NCBI GenBank assembly: GCA_003160635.1
Contig: PMLV01000065.1
Location: 1-47,015 of the forward strand
Direction: 5' to 3'
Length of the DNA stretch: 47,015 nt
Source of the DNA: Acidimicrobiaceae bacterium
Lineage (GTDB): Bacteria > Actinomycetota > Acidimicrobiia > Acidimicrobiales > RAAP-2
In this document: positions 1 through 7,271 of the stretch, piece by piece
Numbering within the stretch: position 1 is the stretch's first letter
How the letters are laid out: each line of letters opens with the position of its first letter
Program-made: the position numbers and the translations under genes
The notes under the pieces: model-generated
Databases searched by the model: none
What the model saw: only the letters and a program-made list of their open reading frames with translations
Told to the model about the DNA's origin: nothing

Positions 1-717
1 GTGTTCGCCGTACTCGGCCGGCTCGAGGCCCCCGGCCTGTACGTGTCGGGCCAGACCGACTCCGTCGTTCTCGTCCTACCCCGACTGGCAGCGACCGGGT
101 TTCTCGGCGCCGCGCTCGGCGCCCTCGTGGCCGCCGGCGCCTTCGCCGCCTTCCTGTCCACCTCCTCCGGTCTCCTGATCAGCATGGCCGGTGCCTTGTC
201 CCACGACATCATGGGCCGGGGCGTCCGCGCCTTTCGGCTCTCGGCCATCGTGATCGGAGTGGTCATGACCGGGCTCGGCATCTTCGTCGCCGGCATCTCG
301 ATCAACGTGCTCGTCGGCTGGGCCTTCGCCATCGCCGCCTCCACGTTCTGCCCCCTCCTCCTCCTCGGGATCTGGTGGCGGCGCCTGACCTGGATCGGAG
401 CGCTCGGAGGTCTCATTCTCGGCGGCGGCGCCTCGTCGATCGCGGTGATCCTCACCATGGTGGGCGTCGGCAAGACCGGCTGGCCGGCGGTCCTGCTGGG
501 CGAACCGGCCATCTGGACGGTGCCGCTGGCCTTCCTCGCCATGGTGTTCCTCTCACTGGCCACTCCCCGGGCGCTGCCCCTCGACGTCACACAGAAGCTT
601 CTCGCCCTGCACCTGCCCGAACGCGTCCGCCCACCGGCCCCTCGCAGGCCCGAGCTGAATCCCGACTGGGCCTCCCAGCCGCCTGAGGGGATCCCGGCGC
701 GCGCCACCCGGACGTGA
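1..717 (+). CDS. Sodium:solute symporter family protein, C-terminal part (5' end outside window)
   Basis: Open from the first base, so the true start lies upstream and only the last ~238 residues are seen. The product is a chain of hydrophobic helices separated by short polar loops. Early on it has the run LSTSSGLLISMAGALSHD, typical of the SSS family (acetate/proline-type cation symporters, ActP/PutP-like), in which Ser/Thr in this helix contribute to Na+ binding. Three or four more membrane segments follow, then a polar, Pro/Arg-rich cytoplasmic tail. The family imports small carboxylates or amino acids with Na+; the substrate here is unknown. It ends facing the ETF gene, which is transcribed the other way. 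It is probably host backbone, left of the mobile element. Confidence 0.8.
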   Translation: MFAVLGRLEAPGLYVSGQTDSVVLVLPRLAATGFLGAALGALVAAGAFAAFLSTSSGLLISMAGALSHDIMGRGVRAFRLSAIVIGVVMTGLGIFVAGISINVLVGWAFAIAASTFCPLLLLGIWWRRLTWIGALGGLILGGGASSIAVILTMVGVGKTGWPAVLLGEPAIWTVPLAFLAMVFLSLATPRALPLDVTQKLLALHLPERVRPPAPRRPELNPDWASQPPEGIPARATRT

Positions 718-851
718 CCAAAGCCACGTAGTACGACAAATCCACCTGCTTTGCTGGGGAATCGGCGTCCGACATGGGTCCCGACTTGCGTGCTACCTTG
801 AGCGGCGCATCGGACCAGATGCGTCACCTTTCGAGGTGGCCCCTCGGGGGG

Positions 852-886
852 GTCGCCGGCCCGTGGCCAAGCTTCGGGCCGGCGAC
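852..886. terminator. Perfect 12-bp hairpin between convergent genes
   Basis: The arms GTCGCCGGCCCG (852-863) and CGGGCCGGCGAC (875-886) are exact reverse complements around an 11-nt loop. The hairpin sits 25 nt beyond the stop of the ETF gene and downstream of the symporter, where a two-way terminator would be expected. Neither side has a T-run, so intrinsic termination is inferred from position and stem strength only. Confidence 0.45.
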
Positions 887-910
887 AACGGGGGCGTTGC
901 GGCACACTCG

Positions 911-2734
911 CTACCGACGATGGAGTTCCTCGCGCAGGGCTGCCGCGAGCGCCGGAACGACCACGTGCCAGTCCCCCACGATCCCGATATCGCACTGCGA
1001 GAAGACCGGGGCGCCCGGATCCTCGTTGACGGCCAGGATCGTCCCCGCCGCGCGCACCCCGACCATGTGATTGAACTTTCCACTCAACCCGAGCGCCACG
1101 TACAGCCGAGGTGCGATGCTCCGGCCGGTGATGCCGACCTGACGGGCACGAGGCGCCCACCCCTTGTCCGTCACCTTGCGCGTGGCTGCCAACTCGGCTC
1201 CCAGGAGGCTGGCCAGCGGGGAGAGATCCTCGTACTCGTCAGGACGCAGGGCGGCACCCACGCCGATCACTGCCTCGGCGCGTGCCAGGACCTCGACGTC
1301 GTCATCACGGCGCTGCGACACGACGCGGACACGACTCCGGGGCGTGATGGGCCACGAACTGACGTCGGGCGTGTGATCTCGCGACGGCACGAGCGGCAGC
1401 ACTCCGGGCCGGACGGTCACCAACCTGACGTCCGACGTGCAGAAGATGTCCGCCACCAGCGCGCCGGAGAACGCCGGCTTCGCCGCGACCAGCTCGCCTT
1501 CCGTGATGGCGAGTCCAATGGCGTCGCCGACCATTCCCGCTCCGAGTCCGGCCGCCATCCGACCCAGTACCTCGCGGCCGAATGCGGTGCTCGGTCCCAG
1601 GACCGCCCAAAGTGGGTTCTCGGCCGACCAGCCGATGATGGCGGCCGCCACATCCTCGGCGAGTGGGGTGCCGGTGAACGTCATGACGGCATCGGCTCCC
1701 CCGGCACCCAACGCGTCGATTGCCACGCCCTCGAACGCCAGCGCGTGCACCCGGCCACCGAGTGACGCGGCGAGCTGAGAGGCTGCGCCGAGCAACTCCA
1801 TTCCCACCTGGGGGCGATCAGGCTCAATGAGCACGGCAATCACCCTGTCGCTCCCCGACGACGTAGGTGCTGCGAGGCCCGGCCCGGCCGCTGGAACATC
1901 GGGAGCGGGGGTCGCGGCCTCCAGGGCCCCCCTCTCGGCCAGCAGGGCAACGGCCTCGGCTGCCTGATCCGCCGCCGTGCCACTGAGGACCTTTCCGGCC
2001 CGGTCGTGGTGCATCGCACGCGTCCGACCGACCACCGTCGGGCTTCCCGCCTGGCCCCACGGGCCGGCACCCAACGCAGCGGCCCGGACGAGGCGGATGC
2101 GTTCGGCCGGCACTTCGGCGCGCTGCGGGGGAGGAACCTTGGAAGGCTCGCAGAGACGCTCGGCCACCGAGAGCACGGCAGGGAGTGTGATCTCGACTTC
2201 TTCCCAACCGTCATCGTGCTCCAACGTCAACGACAGGACTTCCCCTGCGATGCCCATCTCGCGGACGCCGGTGGCAAAGGGCAAACCGACCAACTGCGCC
2301 ACCTCGGGCCCGACCTGACCGGTGTCCCCGTCGAGAGAGTTCCGGCCGACCAACACGAGATCGAACCCACCTTCGAGCTGCAGGGCCGCAGCCAGGGAGC
2401 GTGCGGTAGCCAACGTGTCCGATCCCCCGAACGCGGGGTCGCAGAGATGCACGCCCTGGTCGGCGCCCCAGGCCACGGCTTCACGCAGGACATCGTCGGC
2501 CGAGGGGGGACCAAGGGTGAAGACGGTGCACGAGCCACCGCTCTCCCGGGCCCACTCCACTCCCTTGGAGACGGCGCGCCTGCAGTAGGCGTTCATCTCG
2601 AGCTCGATCCCCTCACGGATGAGCCTCCCGTCCTCGCCCAGCGTCATGGACTCACCGACGGGAATCTGCTTGATGAGGGCTGCGACCCGCAGGGGCCGAT
2701 CGAACCGGCAGACAGGGACTTCCTCTTCAGGCAT
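911..2734 (-). CDS. etfBA: Electron transfer flavoprotein, fused beta-alpha subunits
   Basis: 607 residues holding both ETF subunits in one chain. Residues ~14-260 match EtfB (VAALIKQIP start; LVGRNSLDGDTGQVGP; AERLCEPSKVP). Residues ~296-607 match EtfA, ending in the FAD-binding domain with LYVALGLSGKFNHMVGV, AVNEDPGAPVF and DIGIVGD. An Ala/Pro-rich linker (~265-295) joins them. ETF takes electrons from acyl-CoA dehydrogenases and passes them to ETF:quinone oxidoreductase. ETF subunits are usually encoded by two adjacent genes, so the fusion is less common, though known in actinobacteria. The ATG at 2734 lies 80 bp from the tRNA gene and diverges from it. It is the likely partner for the FadE-type enzymes at 21.9 and 28.5 kb, an inference from function. 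Confidence 0.93.
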   Translation of the reverse strand: MPEEEVPVCRFDRPLRVAALIKQIPVGESMTLGEDGRLIREGIELEMNAYCRRAVSKGVEWARESGGSCTVFTLGPPSADDVLREAVAWGADQGVHLCDPAFGGSDTLATARSLAAALQLEGGFDLVLVGRNSLDGDTGQVGPEVAQLVGLPFATGVREMGIAGEVLSLTLEHDDGWEEVEITLPAVLSVAERLCEPSKVPPPQRAEVPAERIRLVRAAALGAGPWGQAGSPTVVGRTRAMHHDRAGKVLSGTAADQAAEAVALLAERGALEAATPAPDVPAAGPGLAAPTSSGSDRVIAVLIEPDRPQVGMELLGAASQLAASLGGRVHALAFEGVAIDALGAGGADAVMTFTGTPLAEDVAAAIIGWSAENPLWAVLGPSTAFGREVLGRMAAGLGAGMVGDAIGLAITEGELVAAKPAFSGALVADIFCTSDVRLVTVRPGVLPLVPSRDHTPDVSSWPITPRSRVRVVSQRRDDDVEVLARAEAVIGVGAALRPDEYEDLSPLASLLGAELAATRKVTDKGWAPRARQVGITGRSIAPRLYVALGLSGKFNHMVGVRAAGTILAVNEDPGAPVFSQCDIGIVGDWHVVVPALAAALREELHRR

Positions 2735-2814
2735 AGGCGTTCACGATACTCGGCACCATTTCCGGATCGAGAAGGGTCCGGCCCCCTCCAGAACGTTGGC
2801 CTACACTCTGGAGC

Positions 2815-2886
2815 GCGCCTCTAGCTCAACGGCAGAGCAACGGACTCTTAATCCGCAGGTTTCGGGTTCGAATCCCGAGGGGCGCA
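2815..2886 (+). tRNA. tRNA-Lys (anticodon CUU)
   Basis: A full cloverleaf can be folded by hand. The acceptor arms GCGCCTC and GGGGCGC pair fully with one G-U, then comes discriminator A at 2886. The D arm is GCTC/GAGC, and the T arm is TCGGG/CCCGA around TTCGAAT. The anticodon loop CTCTTAA puts CTT at 2847-2849. CCA is not encoded. The 3' half is a classical attachment site for tyrosine integrases, and an integrase gene starts 117 bp downstream in the same direction, so this is the likely attL end of an integrated element. Confidence 0.95.
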
Positions 2887-2930
2887 CGACAAAAGGCCAG
2901 TTCAAGAGAGAGATTGGCGACCAGAATAAG

Positions 2931-2996
2931 GGCTATCAGGTCACCAATTCCTTCTTCTGACCCAGATAGCCCTATTGATAGCCCTTTCCGATAGCC
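2931..2996. repeat. Iterated GATAGCC repeats between tRNA and integrase
   Basis: GATAGCC occurs at 2965-2971, 2977-2983 and 2990-2996, and its inverse GGCTATC at 2931-2937. The three direct copies start 12 and 13 bp apart. Short iterated sites beside the core site are what the N-terminal (arm-binding) domain of tyrosine integrases or an excisionase binds. They also abut the integrase start codon (3004), so they could serve in autoregulation. The function is inferred from position. Confidence 0.5.
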
Positions 2997-3003
2997 TTTA
3001 TTC

Positions 3004-4674
3004 ATGGCACGGCGAGCTGAGGCTCTTGAACTCCGCTTCGAACGCATGGTGGATCGCTCTGGCGAACATCACATGTGGCTGGGCCGGATCAATCCGGGTC
3101 GTGGCACCGGCGTGATCAAAGTCAACAAGGTCGACATGACGGCTCACCGAGTGGCATGGGAGCTGAAGAATGGCCCTCTCCCACCCAAGGCGCGCGTCTC
3201 AGCATGCGCCGTCAATCCAGCCTGCGTGCGCGTGGACCATCTACGCCTGGATGGCGTTATGGAAGCAAACCCTACGGCCAGCGCGAGGGCCCGCAAGGGG
3301 ACGGGCTCGATGCGTCTCATCCGGCCTGGAACGTGGGAGCTGCGCGTGACCATCGGTCGTTGGGAGGACGGCGGGCCTCGGACGCTCAACCGCAGTGTCA
3401 CTTCCGATACCAAGGCGGAGGCCGCCGCCCAACTGGTCAACTTTGTCGATGAGACAAATCGCGCACAACTACCGGATTCGCGCCGAGAGCGCGATGTCAC
3501 TGTGGATGAGGCGATCGAGCGGTTTCTCACGGAGTACCTGGGCAATGAGAAAGGCCGCGCTGACAAGACCATCACCGACTACCGCTATTTGCACCAGAAG
3601 TGGTTCTCCCCCGCCATCGGTGCCAGGCCCGTCAAACGCATCGAGAGTTCCGTCATTGACGACCTATTCGGCCAGATGCGCCGGGAGGGATTGAGTGCCT
3701 CCCGGCTCAACCAAGCTAAGAGTCTTTACGTCCCGTTCTTCCGCTGGGCCAAACGACGGGGCATGACGCTCCGCAATCCGATGCTGGACTTCGAGATGCC
3801 CACCAGCACCTACCGGTCCAAGGAACGGACGCCGCCGGAAGTCGAAGAATTGATCCTGCTTCTCGCCACTGCAGTCGAAGTGACGCCGGAGATCGTGCCC
3901 CTTCTCGTTCTCGGGGCCGTCACCGGAACCCGGCGCGGAGAGCTGGTTGCCATCCCCCGCTCCGCAGTGGACTGGAAAAAGAACCAGATCACCGTTGACA
4001 CCGCAATAACCTCGAAGGGAAAGGTTAAGTCGACCAAGACCCGTCGAGGACGGACCTTCCATGTCGACGCCGAGACCATTGCCATGCTGCAACGCCATTG
4101 CCACCACATGGACGAACGGGCCCGTACTGCGGGCGTCGAACTCGGGCCCGATCCGTTTCTGTTCAGCCTCGTTGCCGACTGCTCAAAGCCGATGCCACCC
4201 GACTACTTCACCAAACGAGTTGGCGTACTGAAGGGCTATCTCGGCATCGAGGACAAACGATCCGAGGTCGTGGCGCTCGAAGATGAGGCACTCCGCCTTC
4301 GCCGATCCCCTCCCCTACCCCGCCCGCACGGCAGGACGGGACCATTGCCCAACGGCGGGATGTCCTACAGCGAGATCGGCCAACAACTCGGTCGCAGTCA
4401 ACGCTGGGCCAGCCTGGCCGTTGAAGCAGCCGAACGCCGGGAGCAAGCTGCAGCGTCGGGCCGTGCCAGCCTCGATTTCGACGGGTCAATTCTCGCACTT
4501 CGCAAGTTCACCTCGTCCGAACTCCTCGATGCCGGATTCAACCTCAGCATGGTCGCCCAGCGGCAAGGACATGGTCCTCAGGTCCTCACGCGGCACTACT
4601 CGAAGTCGCGTGCGTCATCGGACAAGCGGGCAGCCGAACACCTTGGCCGCGTTATCCATGGAACTGACTCGTAG
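3004..4674 (+). CDS. Tyrosine recombinase (integrase) with HNH-like N-terminal domain
   Basis: 556 residues. Residues ~1-85 resemble an HNH_3 nuclease or zinc-loop domain (MWLGRINPG..., AHRVAWELKNGPLPP, CAVNPACV, DHLR). However, the His of the usual DHLC step is replaced (SAC), so nuclease activity is doubtful and DNA binding more likely. Residues ~160-260 form the SAM-like core-binding domain (TVDEAIERFL...). The catalytic domain shows box I Arg in TGTRRGELVAI (~307-317), a Lys in TKTRRGRT, Arg in LALRKF (~500; the usual preceding His is Leu), RQGHG (~522) and the nucleophile Tyr in HYSKS (~532). About 70 residues (~421-490) with a helix-turn-helix look (SEIGQQLGRSQRWASLAV) interrupt the catalytic domain between Lys and box II. 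It follows tRNA-Lys and is presumed to insert the element there. The ATG start directly follows the GATAGCC repeats. Confidence 0.9.
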   Translation: MARRAEALELRFERMVDRSGEHHMWLGRINPGRGTGVIKVNKVDMTAHRVAWELKNGPLPPKARVSACAVNPACVRVDHLRLDGVMEANPTASARARKGTGSMRLIRPGTWELRVTIGRWEDGGPRTLNRSVTSDTKAEAAAQLVNFVDETNRAQLPDSRRERDVTVDEAIERFLTEYLGNEKGRADKTITDYRYLHQKWFSPAIGARPVKRIESSVIDDLFGQMRREGLSASRLNQAKSLYVPFFRWAKRRGMTLRNPMLDFEMPTSTYRSKERTPPEVEELILLLATAVEVTPEIVPLLVLGAVTGTRRGELVAIPRSAVDWKKNQITVDTAITSKGKVKSTKTRRGRTFHVDAETIAMLQRHCHHMDERARTAGVELGPDPFLFSLVADCSKPMPPDYFTKRVGVLKGYLGIEDKRSEVVALEDEALRLRRSPPLPRPHGRTGPLPNGGMSYSEIGQQLGRSQRWASLAVEAAERREQAAASGRASLDFDGSILALRKFTSSELLDAGFNLSMVAQRQGHGPQVLTRHYSKSRASSDKRAAEHLGRVIHGTDS

Positions 4675-5023
4675 GCCCGAGGAGGAGTCGGCTGGGCCGA
4701 ACGGGCGGGCCTGATGAACATTCGCTCCTATTTCAGTCAGCACGCTAGTCGCCCGGGCCCGACTAAATGTGCCTCGAGGACTGCCGGGCAATGTCTCCCA
4801 CGGCAACCACGAGCTTGGCCGGAATAACCTGATAGTTGTCGATCCAGATTGTTGAGCCCAGCCCGTGAACTGGTTTTCAGCCATCAAGGTATTTGAGGCT
4901 GAAGACGGTGTGAGGACCTCCGTGGGGATGTCACCTGCGCAAAGTTGTTGGATGCGAATGAGCGAGACACCCATATCCAGCCCCACCGATAGCGCCGGGC
5001 CTACTGCCACAAACGGAACCCAG

Positions 5024-5248
5024 ATGGAACCAAGCACAACTCACCGAGGGCCCCACGCTGCGATCAATCTCGGAGGGCGGTTGGTGTTCAGCGTGGCAGA
5101 AGCCGGAGAGCTCCTCGGGATCTCCCGGGCCTTCGCCTATGAGCTTGTGGCTCGCGGGGATCTGCCAGTCATCCGGCTGGGTCGTCGCATAGTCGTCCCC
5201 AAGGCCGCCCTGCTCGCCATGGTCACTCTTGCGCCCGGGAGCAACTGA
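5024..5248 (+). CDS. Excisionase-family HTH protein
   Basis: 74 residues from the ATG at 5024. The winged HTH_17/excisionase signature is clear: FSVAEAGELLGISRAFAYELV, then GDLPVIRLGRRIVVPKAAL, i.e. recognition helix followed by the wing and the R-x-G-R-R-I-x-V-P-K strand. The frame is open back to a GTG at 4865, with ATGs at 4928, 4952 and 4958. The upstream stretch has no domain character and no convincing Shine-Dalgarno picks a start, so a longer protein is possible. Lying one gene after the integrase, it is probably the recombination directionality factor or a small regulator of the element. It overlaps the next frame by 20 bp. Confidence 0.75.
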   Translation: MEPSTTHRGPHAAINLGGRLVFSVAEAGELLGISRAFAYELVARGDLPVIRLGRRIVVPKAALLAMVTLAPGSN

Positions 5249-5819
5249 CCCCGGACCGCATTTAGCAACATCGATACTCTCCGTTGGCAAGGTGGTCGTT
5301 GATACAAAGAGTGGCCGCCTGGGCACTGTGCCCCCCAAAGGGAACTACTACCCCGGGGATGTGAGCCGCCAGGAATCTCGATCGCCAGCTGGATCTGAAC
5401 CGGGGGCGGAGCGGTGGAGTCGCGCGAACATGCCTTGGTCAATCGGGACCGAAGCTTCGTTCACCATTCGGCCCAAACGAAGTGGAATGCGCTCCCTGAC
5501 CATGTGCAAGACCCTGGCGCACGAGGTGGCCCATGTGCTCCTCCACGCCACCGCGCTGCAAACCGGCATCCTGGAGCGGGCCCGGGCCGAGGTCGAAGCC
5601 GAGTCGGTCGCCTACCTGGTGTGCGCGGGTTTCGGGCTCGACTCCATTGACTACACGTTGGGCTACGTGGCCCACTGGTCGGGCGGGGACACTGATCAGG
5701 TCCTATCCACCGCGGTGGCCGTGCAGCGGTGCGCTCGGGCGATCCTCGAATCCGGCGAGCAGACGGCCTCCCTCGCCGAAGCGGCCGAGTGCCAGACGTC
5801 TCAGGCCAAGGTGAGGTAG
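5229..5819 (+). CDS. ArdC-like zinc metallopeptidase domain protein, N-terminus replaced or truncated
   Basis: Only residues ~90-185 are recognisable: KTLAHEVAHVLLH has the HExxH zinc site, and RAEVEAES supplies the third acidic ligand. YLVCAGFGLDS and YVAHWSGG follow, as in the C-terminal half of ArdC-type anti-restriction or ImmA-like proteins of actinobacterial plasmids. The ssDNA-binding N-terminal half of ArdC is absent. Instead the first ~85 residues look unrelated, with a piece (VVDTKSGRLGTV) that may come from another small element gene, so the 5' part looks like a deletion fusion. The ATG nearest the domain is at ~5487. ArdC proteins protect incoming element DNA from restriction; activity of this remnant is uncertain. 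Confidence 0.55.
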   Translation: MRPGATDPGPHLATSILSVGKVVVDTKSGRLGTVPPKGNYYPGDVSRQESRSPAGSEPGAERWSRANMPWSIGTEASFTIRPKRSGMRSLTMCKTLAHEVAHVLLHATALQTGILERARAEVEAESVAYLVCAGFGLDSIDYTLGYVAHWSGGDTDQVLSTAVAVQRCARAILESGEQTASLAEAAECQTSQAKVR

Positions 5820-5823
5820 TCCG

Positions 5824-6033
5824 GTGGCCACCTGGGTCGATCTCGAGCTGCTCAGTCCATCAGTCCTGCGGCAGCATCTGGCTGCGGCCAAGGAGCGGTC
5901 GTCGCAGCCGCACTACGACGACATCGAGCTGATGGCCGAGGAACTGGTCGCCATGCTGCTCAGCGGTGGACGCCCCACCATCGGTTGGTATCGCCGGCAC
6001 CGCTCCCCAGCGACTTCCCCACGAACTTCTTGA
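5824..6033 (+). CDS. Small hypothetical protein of the mobile element
   Basis: 69 residues from a GTG 4 nt after the preceding stop, suggesting translational coupling. The first ~50 residues (VDLELLSPSVLRQHLAAA..., DDIELMAEELVAMLLSGG) are acidic, Leu-rich and probably helical. The last ~15 are low-complexity Ser/Thr/Arg/Pro and may be a read-through tail after a frameshift. No family recognised. Confidence 0.4.
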   Translation: MATWVDLELLSPSVLRQHLAAAKERSSQPHYDDIELMAEELVAMLLSGGRPTIGWYRRHRSPATSPRTS

Positions 6034-6401
6034 GTTCCCCATAGGCGGCACGCTGCGACTTTGCGCGAGTCGGAGAAGTTCCCCACGGCCCTGAGTCACT
6101 GGTCCTCACCGAGTAGGGCGCAGCAATTCGCACGGGGACACACGTGGGGCGTTCCGGGCAGGGACCACCGCCGCGTGCGGCCTCAAGCCCGGCCCAGGGC
6201 TCGAAACAATTCTTTGGCGGGCACGTAGCCGCCTGCAGCGGCGCTCATGACCGGCCCCCCAAACAATTCTCCCTCGGGCTCTGCCAACCCTGGTCCGGGC
6301 TTGACCCCGCCCACTTCCCGGTGGTGTTCGCCGTTCATCGAACGACGCAGCGGCGTCGTTCGCAAGGAACGAGGCCAAGAGCATAAGGAGCAGGAAAAAA
6401 A
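6034..6401. other. Non-coding gap upstream of ssb
   Basis: No ORF with coding character was seen. The gap holds a strong hairpin (6339-6362, listed separately) and a good Shine-Dalgarno, AAGGAG at 6385-6390, placed for the ssb start. AAACAATTCT-like words recur near 6205 and 6263. A promoter for ssb is expected here but no clear -35/-10 pair is visible. Confidence 0.5.
6339..6362. repeat. Perfect 10-bp hairpin 40 bp upstream of ssb
   Basis: The arms CGAACGACGC (6339-6348) and GCGTCGTTCG (6353-6362) pair perfectly around AGCG. An outer pair, GTTC (6333-6336) and GAAC (6367-6370), could extend the stem. It could be an operator, an attenuator, or a single-strand structure used during transfer; the sequence does not decide. 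Confidence 0.55.
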
Positions 6402-6806
6402 ATGAGTAACTCAACGACAACGATCACGGGAAACCTGACCCGGGAGCCCGAGATCCGTTACACCAAAGAAGGGCAGGCCACCACCACGTTAGGCGTGGCC
6501 GTCAACCGGCGCTGGCAGGACAAGAGCACCCAGGAGTGGCAGGAGTCGACTTCGTTTTTCGACGTCATCTGCTGGCGTGACCTGGCCGAGAACGTGGCCC
6601 TCTCCCTCTCCAAGGGGATGCGGGTCGTCGTGACCGGGCGCCTCGAGCAGCGGAGCTGGGAGACCGACGACGGTCAGCACCGCTCCAAGGTCGAGATAGT
6701 GGCCGACGAGGTCGGCCCGTCCCTGCGTTTTGCCACCGTCGATGTGCGCAGGACCGAGCGCCGTCAAGGCGTCGAGGAGCCCGACACGGAGGCAACCTCG
6801 GCCTGA
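6402..6806 (+). CDS. ssb: Single-stranded DNA-binding protein (element copy)
   Basis: 134 residues forming one OB-fold of the bacterial SSB family: ITGNLTREPEIRYT, LGVAVNRRW, FFDVICWRDLAENVALSLSKGMRVVVTGRLEQRSWE and SKVEIVADEVGPSLRFA. The C-terminus is short and ends in EPDTEATSA, without the acidic DDDIPF-type tip that chromosomal SSBs use to recruit partners. This is common in plasmid or ICE copies that only coat DNA. It starts at ATG 6402 after AAGGAGCAGG. Its place just before the relaxase gene fits protection of the transferred strand. Confidence 0.95.
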   Translation: MSNSTTTITGNLTREPEIRYTKEGQATTTLGVAVNRRWQDKSTQEWQESTSFFDVICWRDLAENVALSLSKGMRVVVTGRLEQRSWETDDGQHRSKVEIVADEVGPSLRFATVDVRRTERRQGVEEPDTEATSA

Positions 6807-6915
6807 CGCCTGCGGTCCGGGCAGGGTCACCGGCTCGTCCCGGTGGCCCGACCCGGACACGGCACTGGAGAGAAGCTCAACAGGACGAACGGTCCCTCTC
6901 TCGTTCCTGTATTTT

Positions 6916-6946
6916 CACCAGCCCCCGGTTACGCCGGGGACTGGTG
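6916..6946. repeat. 13-bp hairpin with one mismatch downstream of ssb
   Basis: CACCAGCCCCCGG (6916-6928) and CCGGGGACTGGTG (6934-6946) pair at 12 of 13 positions around TTACG. It may terminate ssb transcription or be part of an origin of transfer. No T-tract follows on the + strand. Confidence 0.55.
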
Positions 6947-7187
6947 CGCGTCTCCGCTGATGTGCGGTCCCGGCCGGATTCGTCAGCGCGGCCCTGCCGG
7001 CATGGCCGGCCGGCGCGCCAACGCCCCAGCTCCGAATTCCTATCTCGTCACCCGATCAGCACCCCCACCCACCAAATGACAGCACCTCGAATGATCCCGC
7101 TATCGATCAAATGGGCACCCGCCGAAACCCAGCCACTCCCCCGACTCACACCTCCCTGAAACTCACGGATCCATAAGAGACACACTT

Positions 7188-7211
7188 GCAGGTTGCGCAA
7201 GCGCAACCTGC
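7188..7211. repeat. Perfect 11-bp inverted repeat, candidate relaxase-binding hairpin
   Basis: GCAGGTTGCGC (7188-7198) and GCGCAACCTGC (7201-7211) are exact complements separated by AA. It lies 60 bp upstream of the relaxase start. With so short a spacer the duplex form is a long palindrome (a dimeric repressor site is an alternative), while the single strand would fold as a hairpin typical of relaxase targets. Confidence 0.55.
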
Positions 7212-7271
7212 GGAGGACGACCCGGTTCTAGGGCGCTCGGCGTCTTTCCACAAGTTGTCCCGAGCATCCTT

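Larger units (their letters stand above)
6807..7271. other. Non-coding, hairpin-rich gap before the relaxase: candidate oriT
   Basis: 465 bp without a convincing ORF, containing two strong inverted repeats (6916-6946 and 7188-7211) directly upstream of a MobF relaxase gene. In TrwC/TraI-type systems oriT commonly lies beside the relaxase gene, and the relaxase recognises a hairpin close to nic. No nic consensus is recognised, so the assignment is positional. Confidence 0.45.

Noticed and set aside
836..1765. 309-residue + strand ORF opposite etfBA
   Set aside because: Shadow frame of a well-supported gene.
2931..2996. CRISPR-like repeat array
   Set aside because: The repeat unit is only 7 bp, spacers are 5-6 bp and no cas gene is present.
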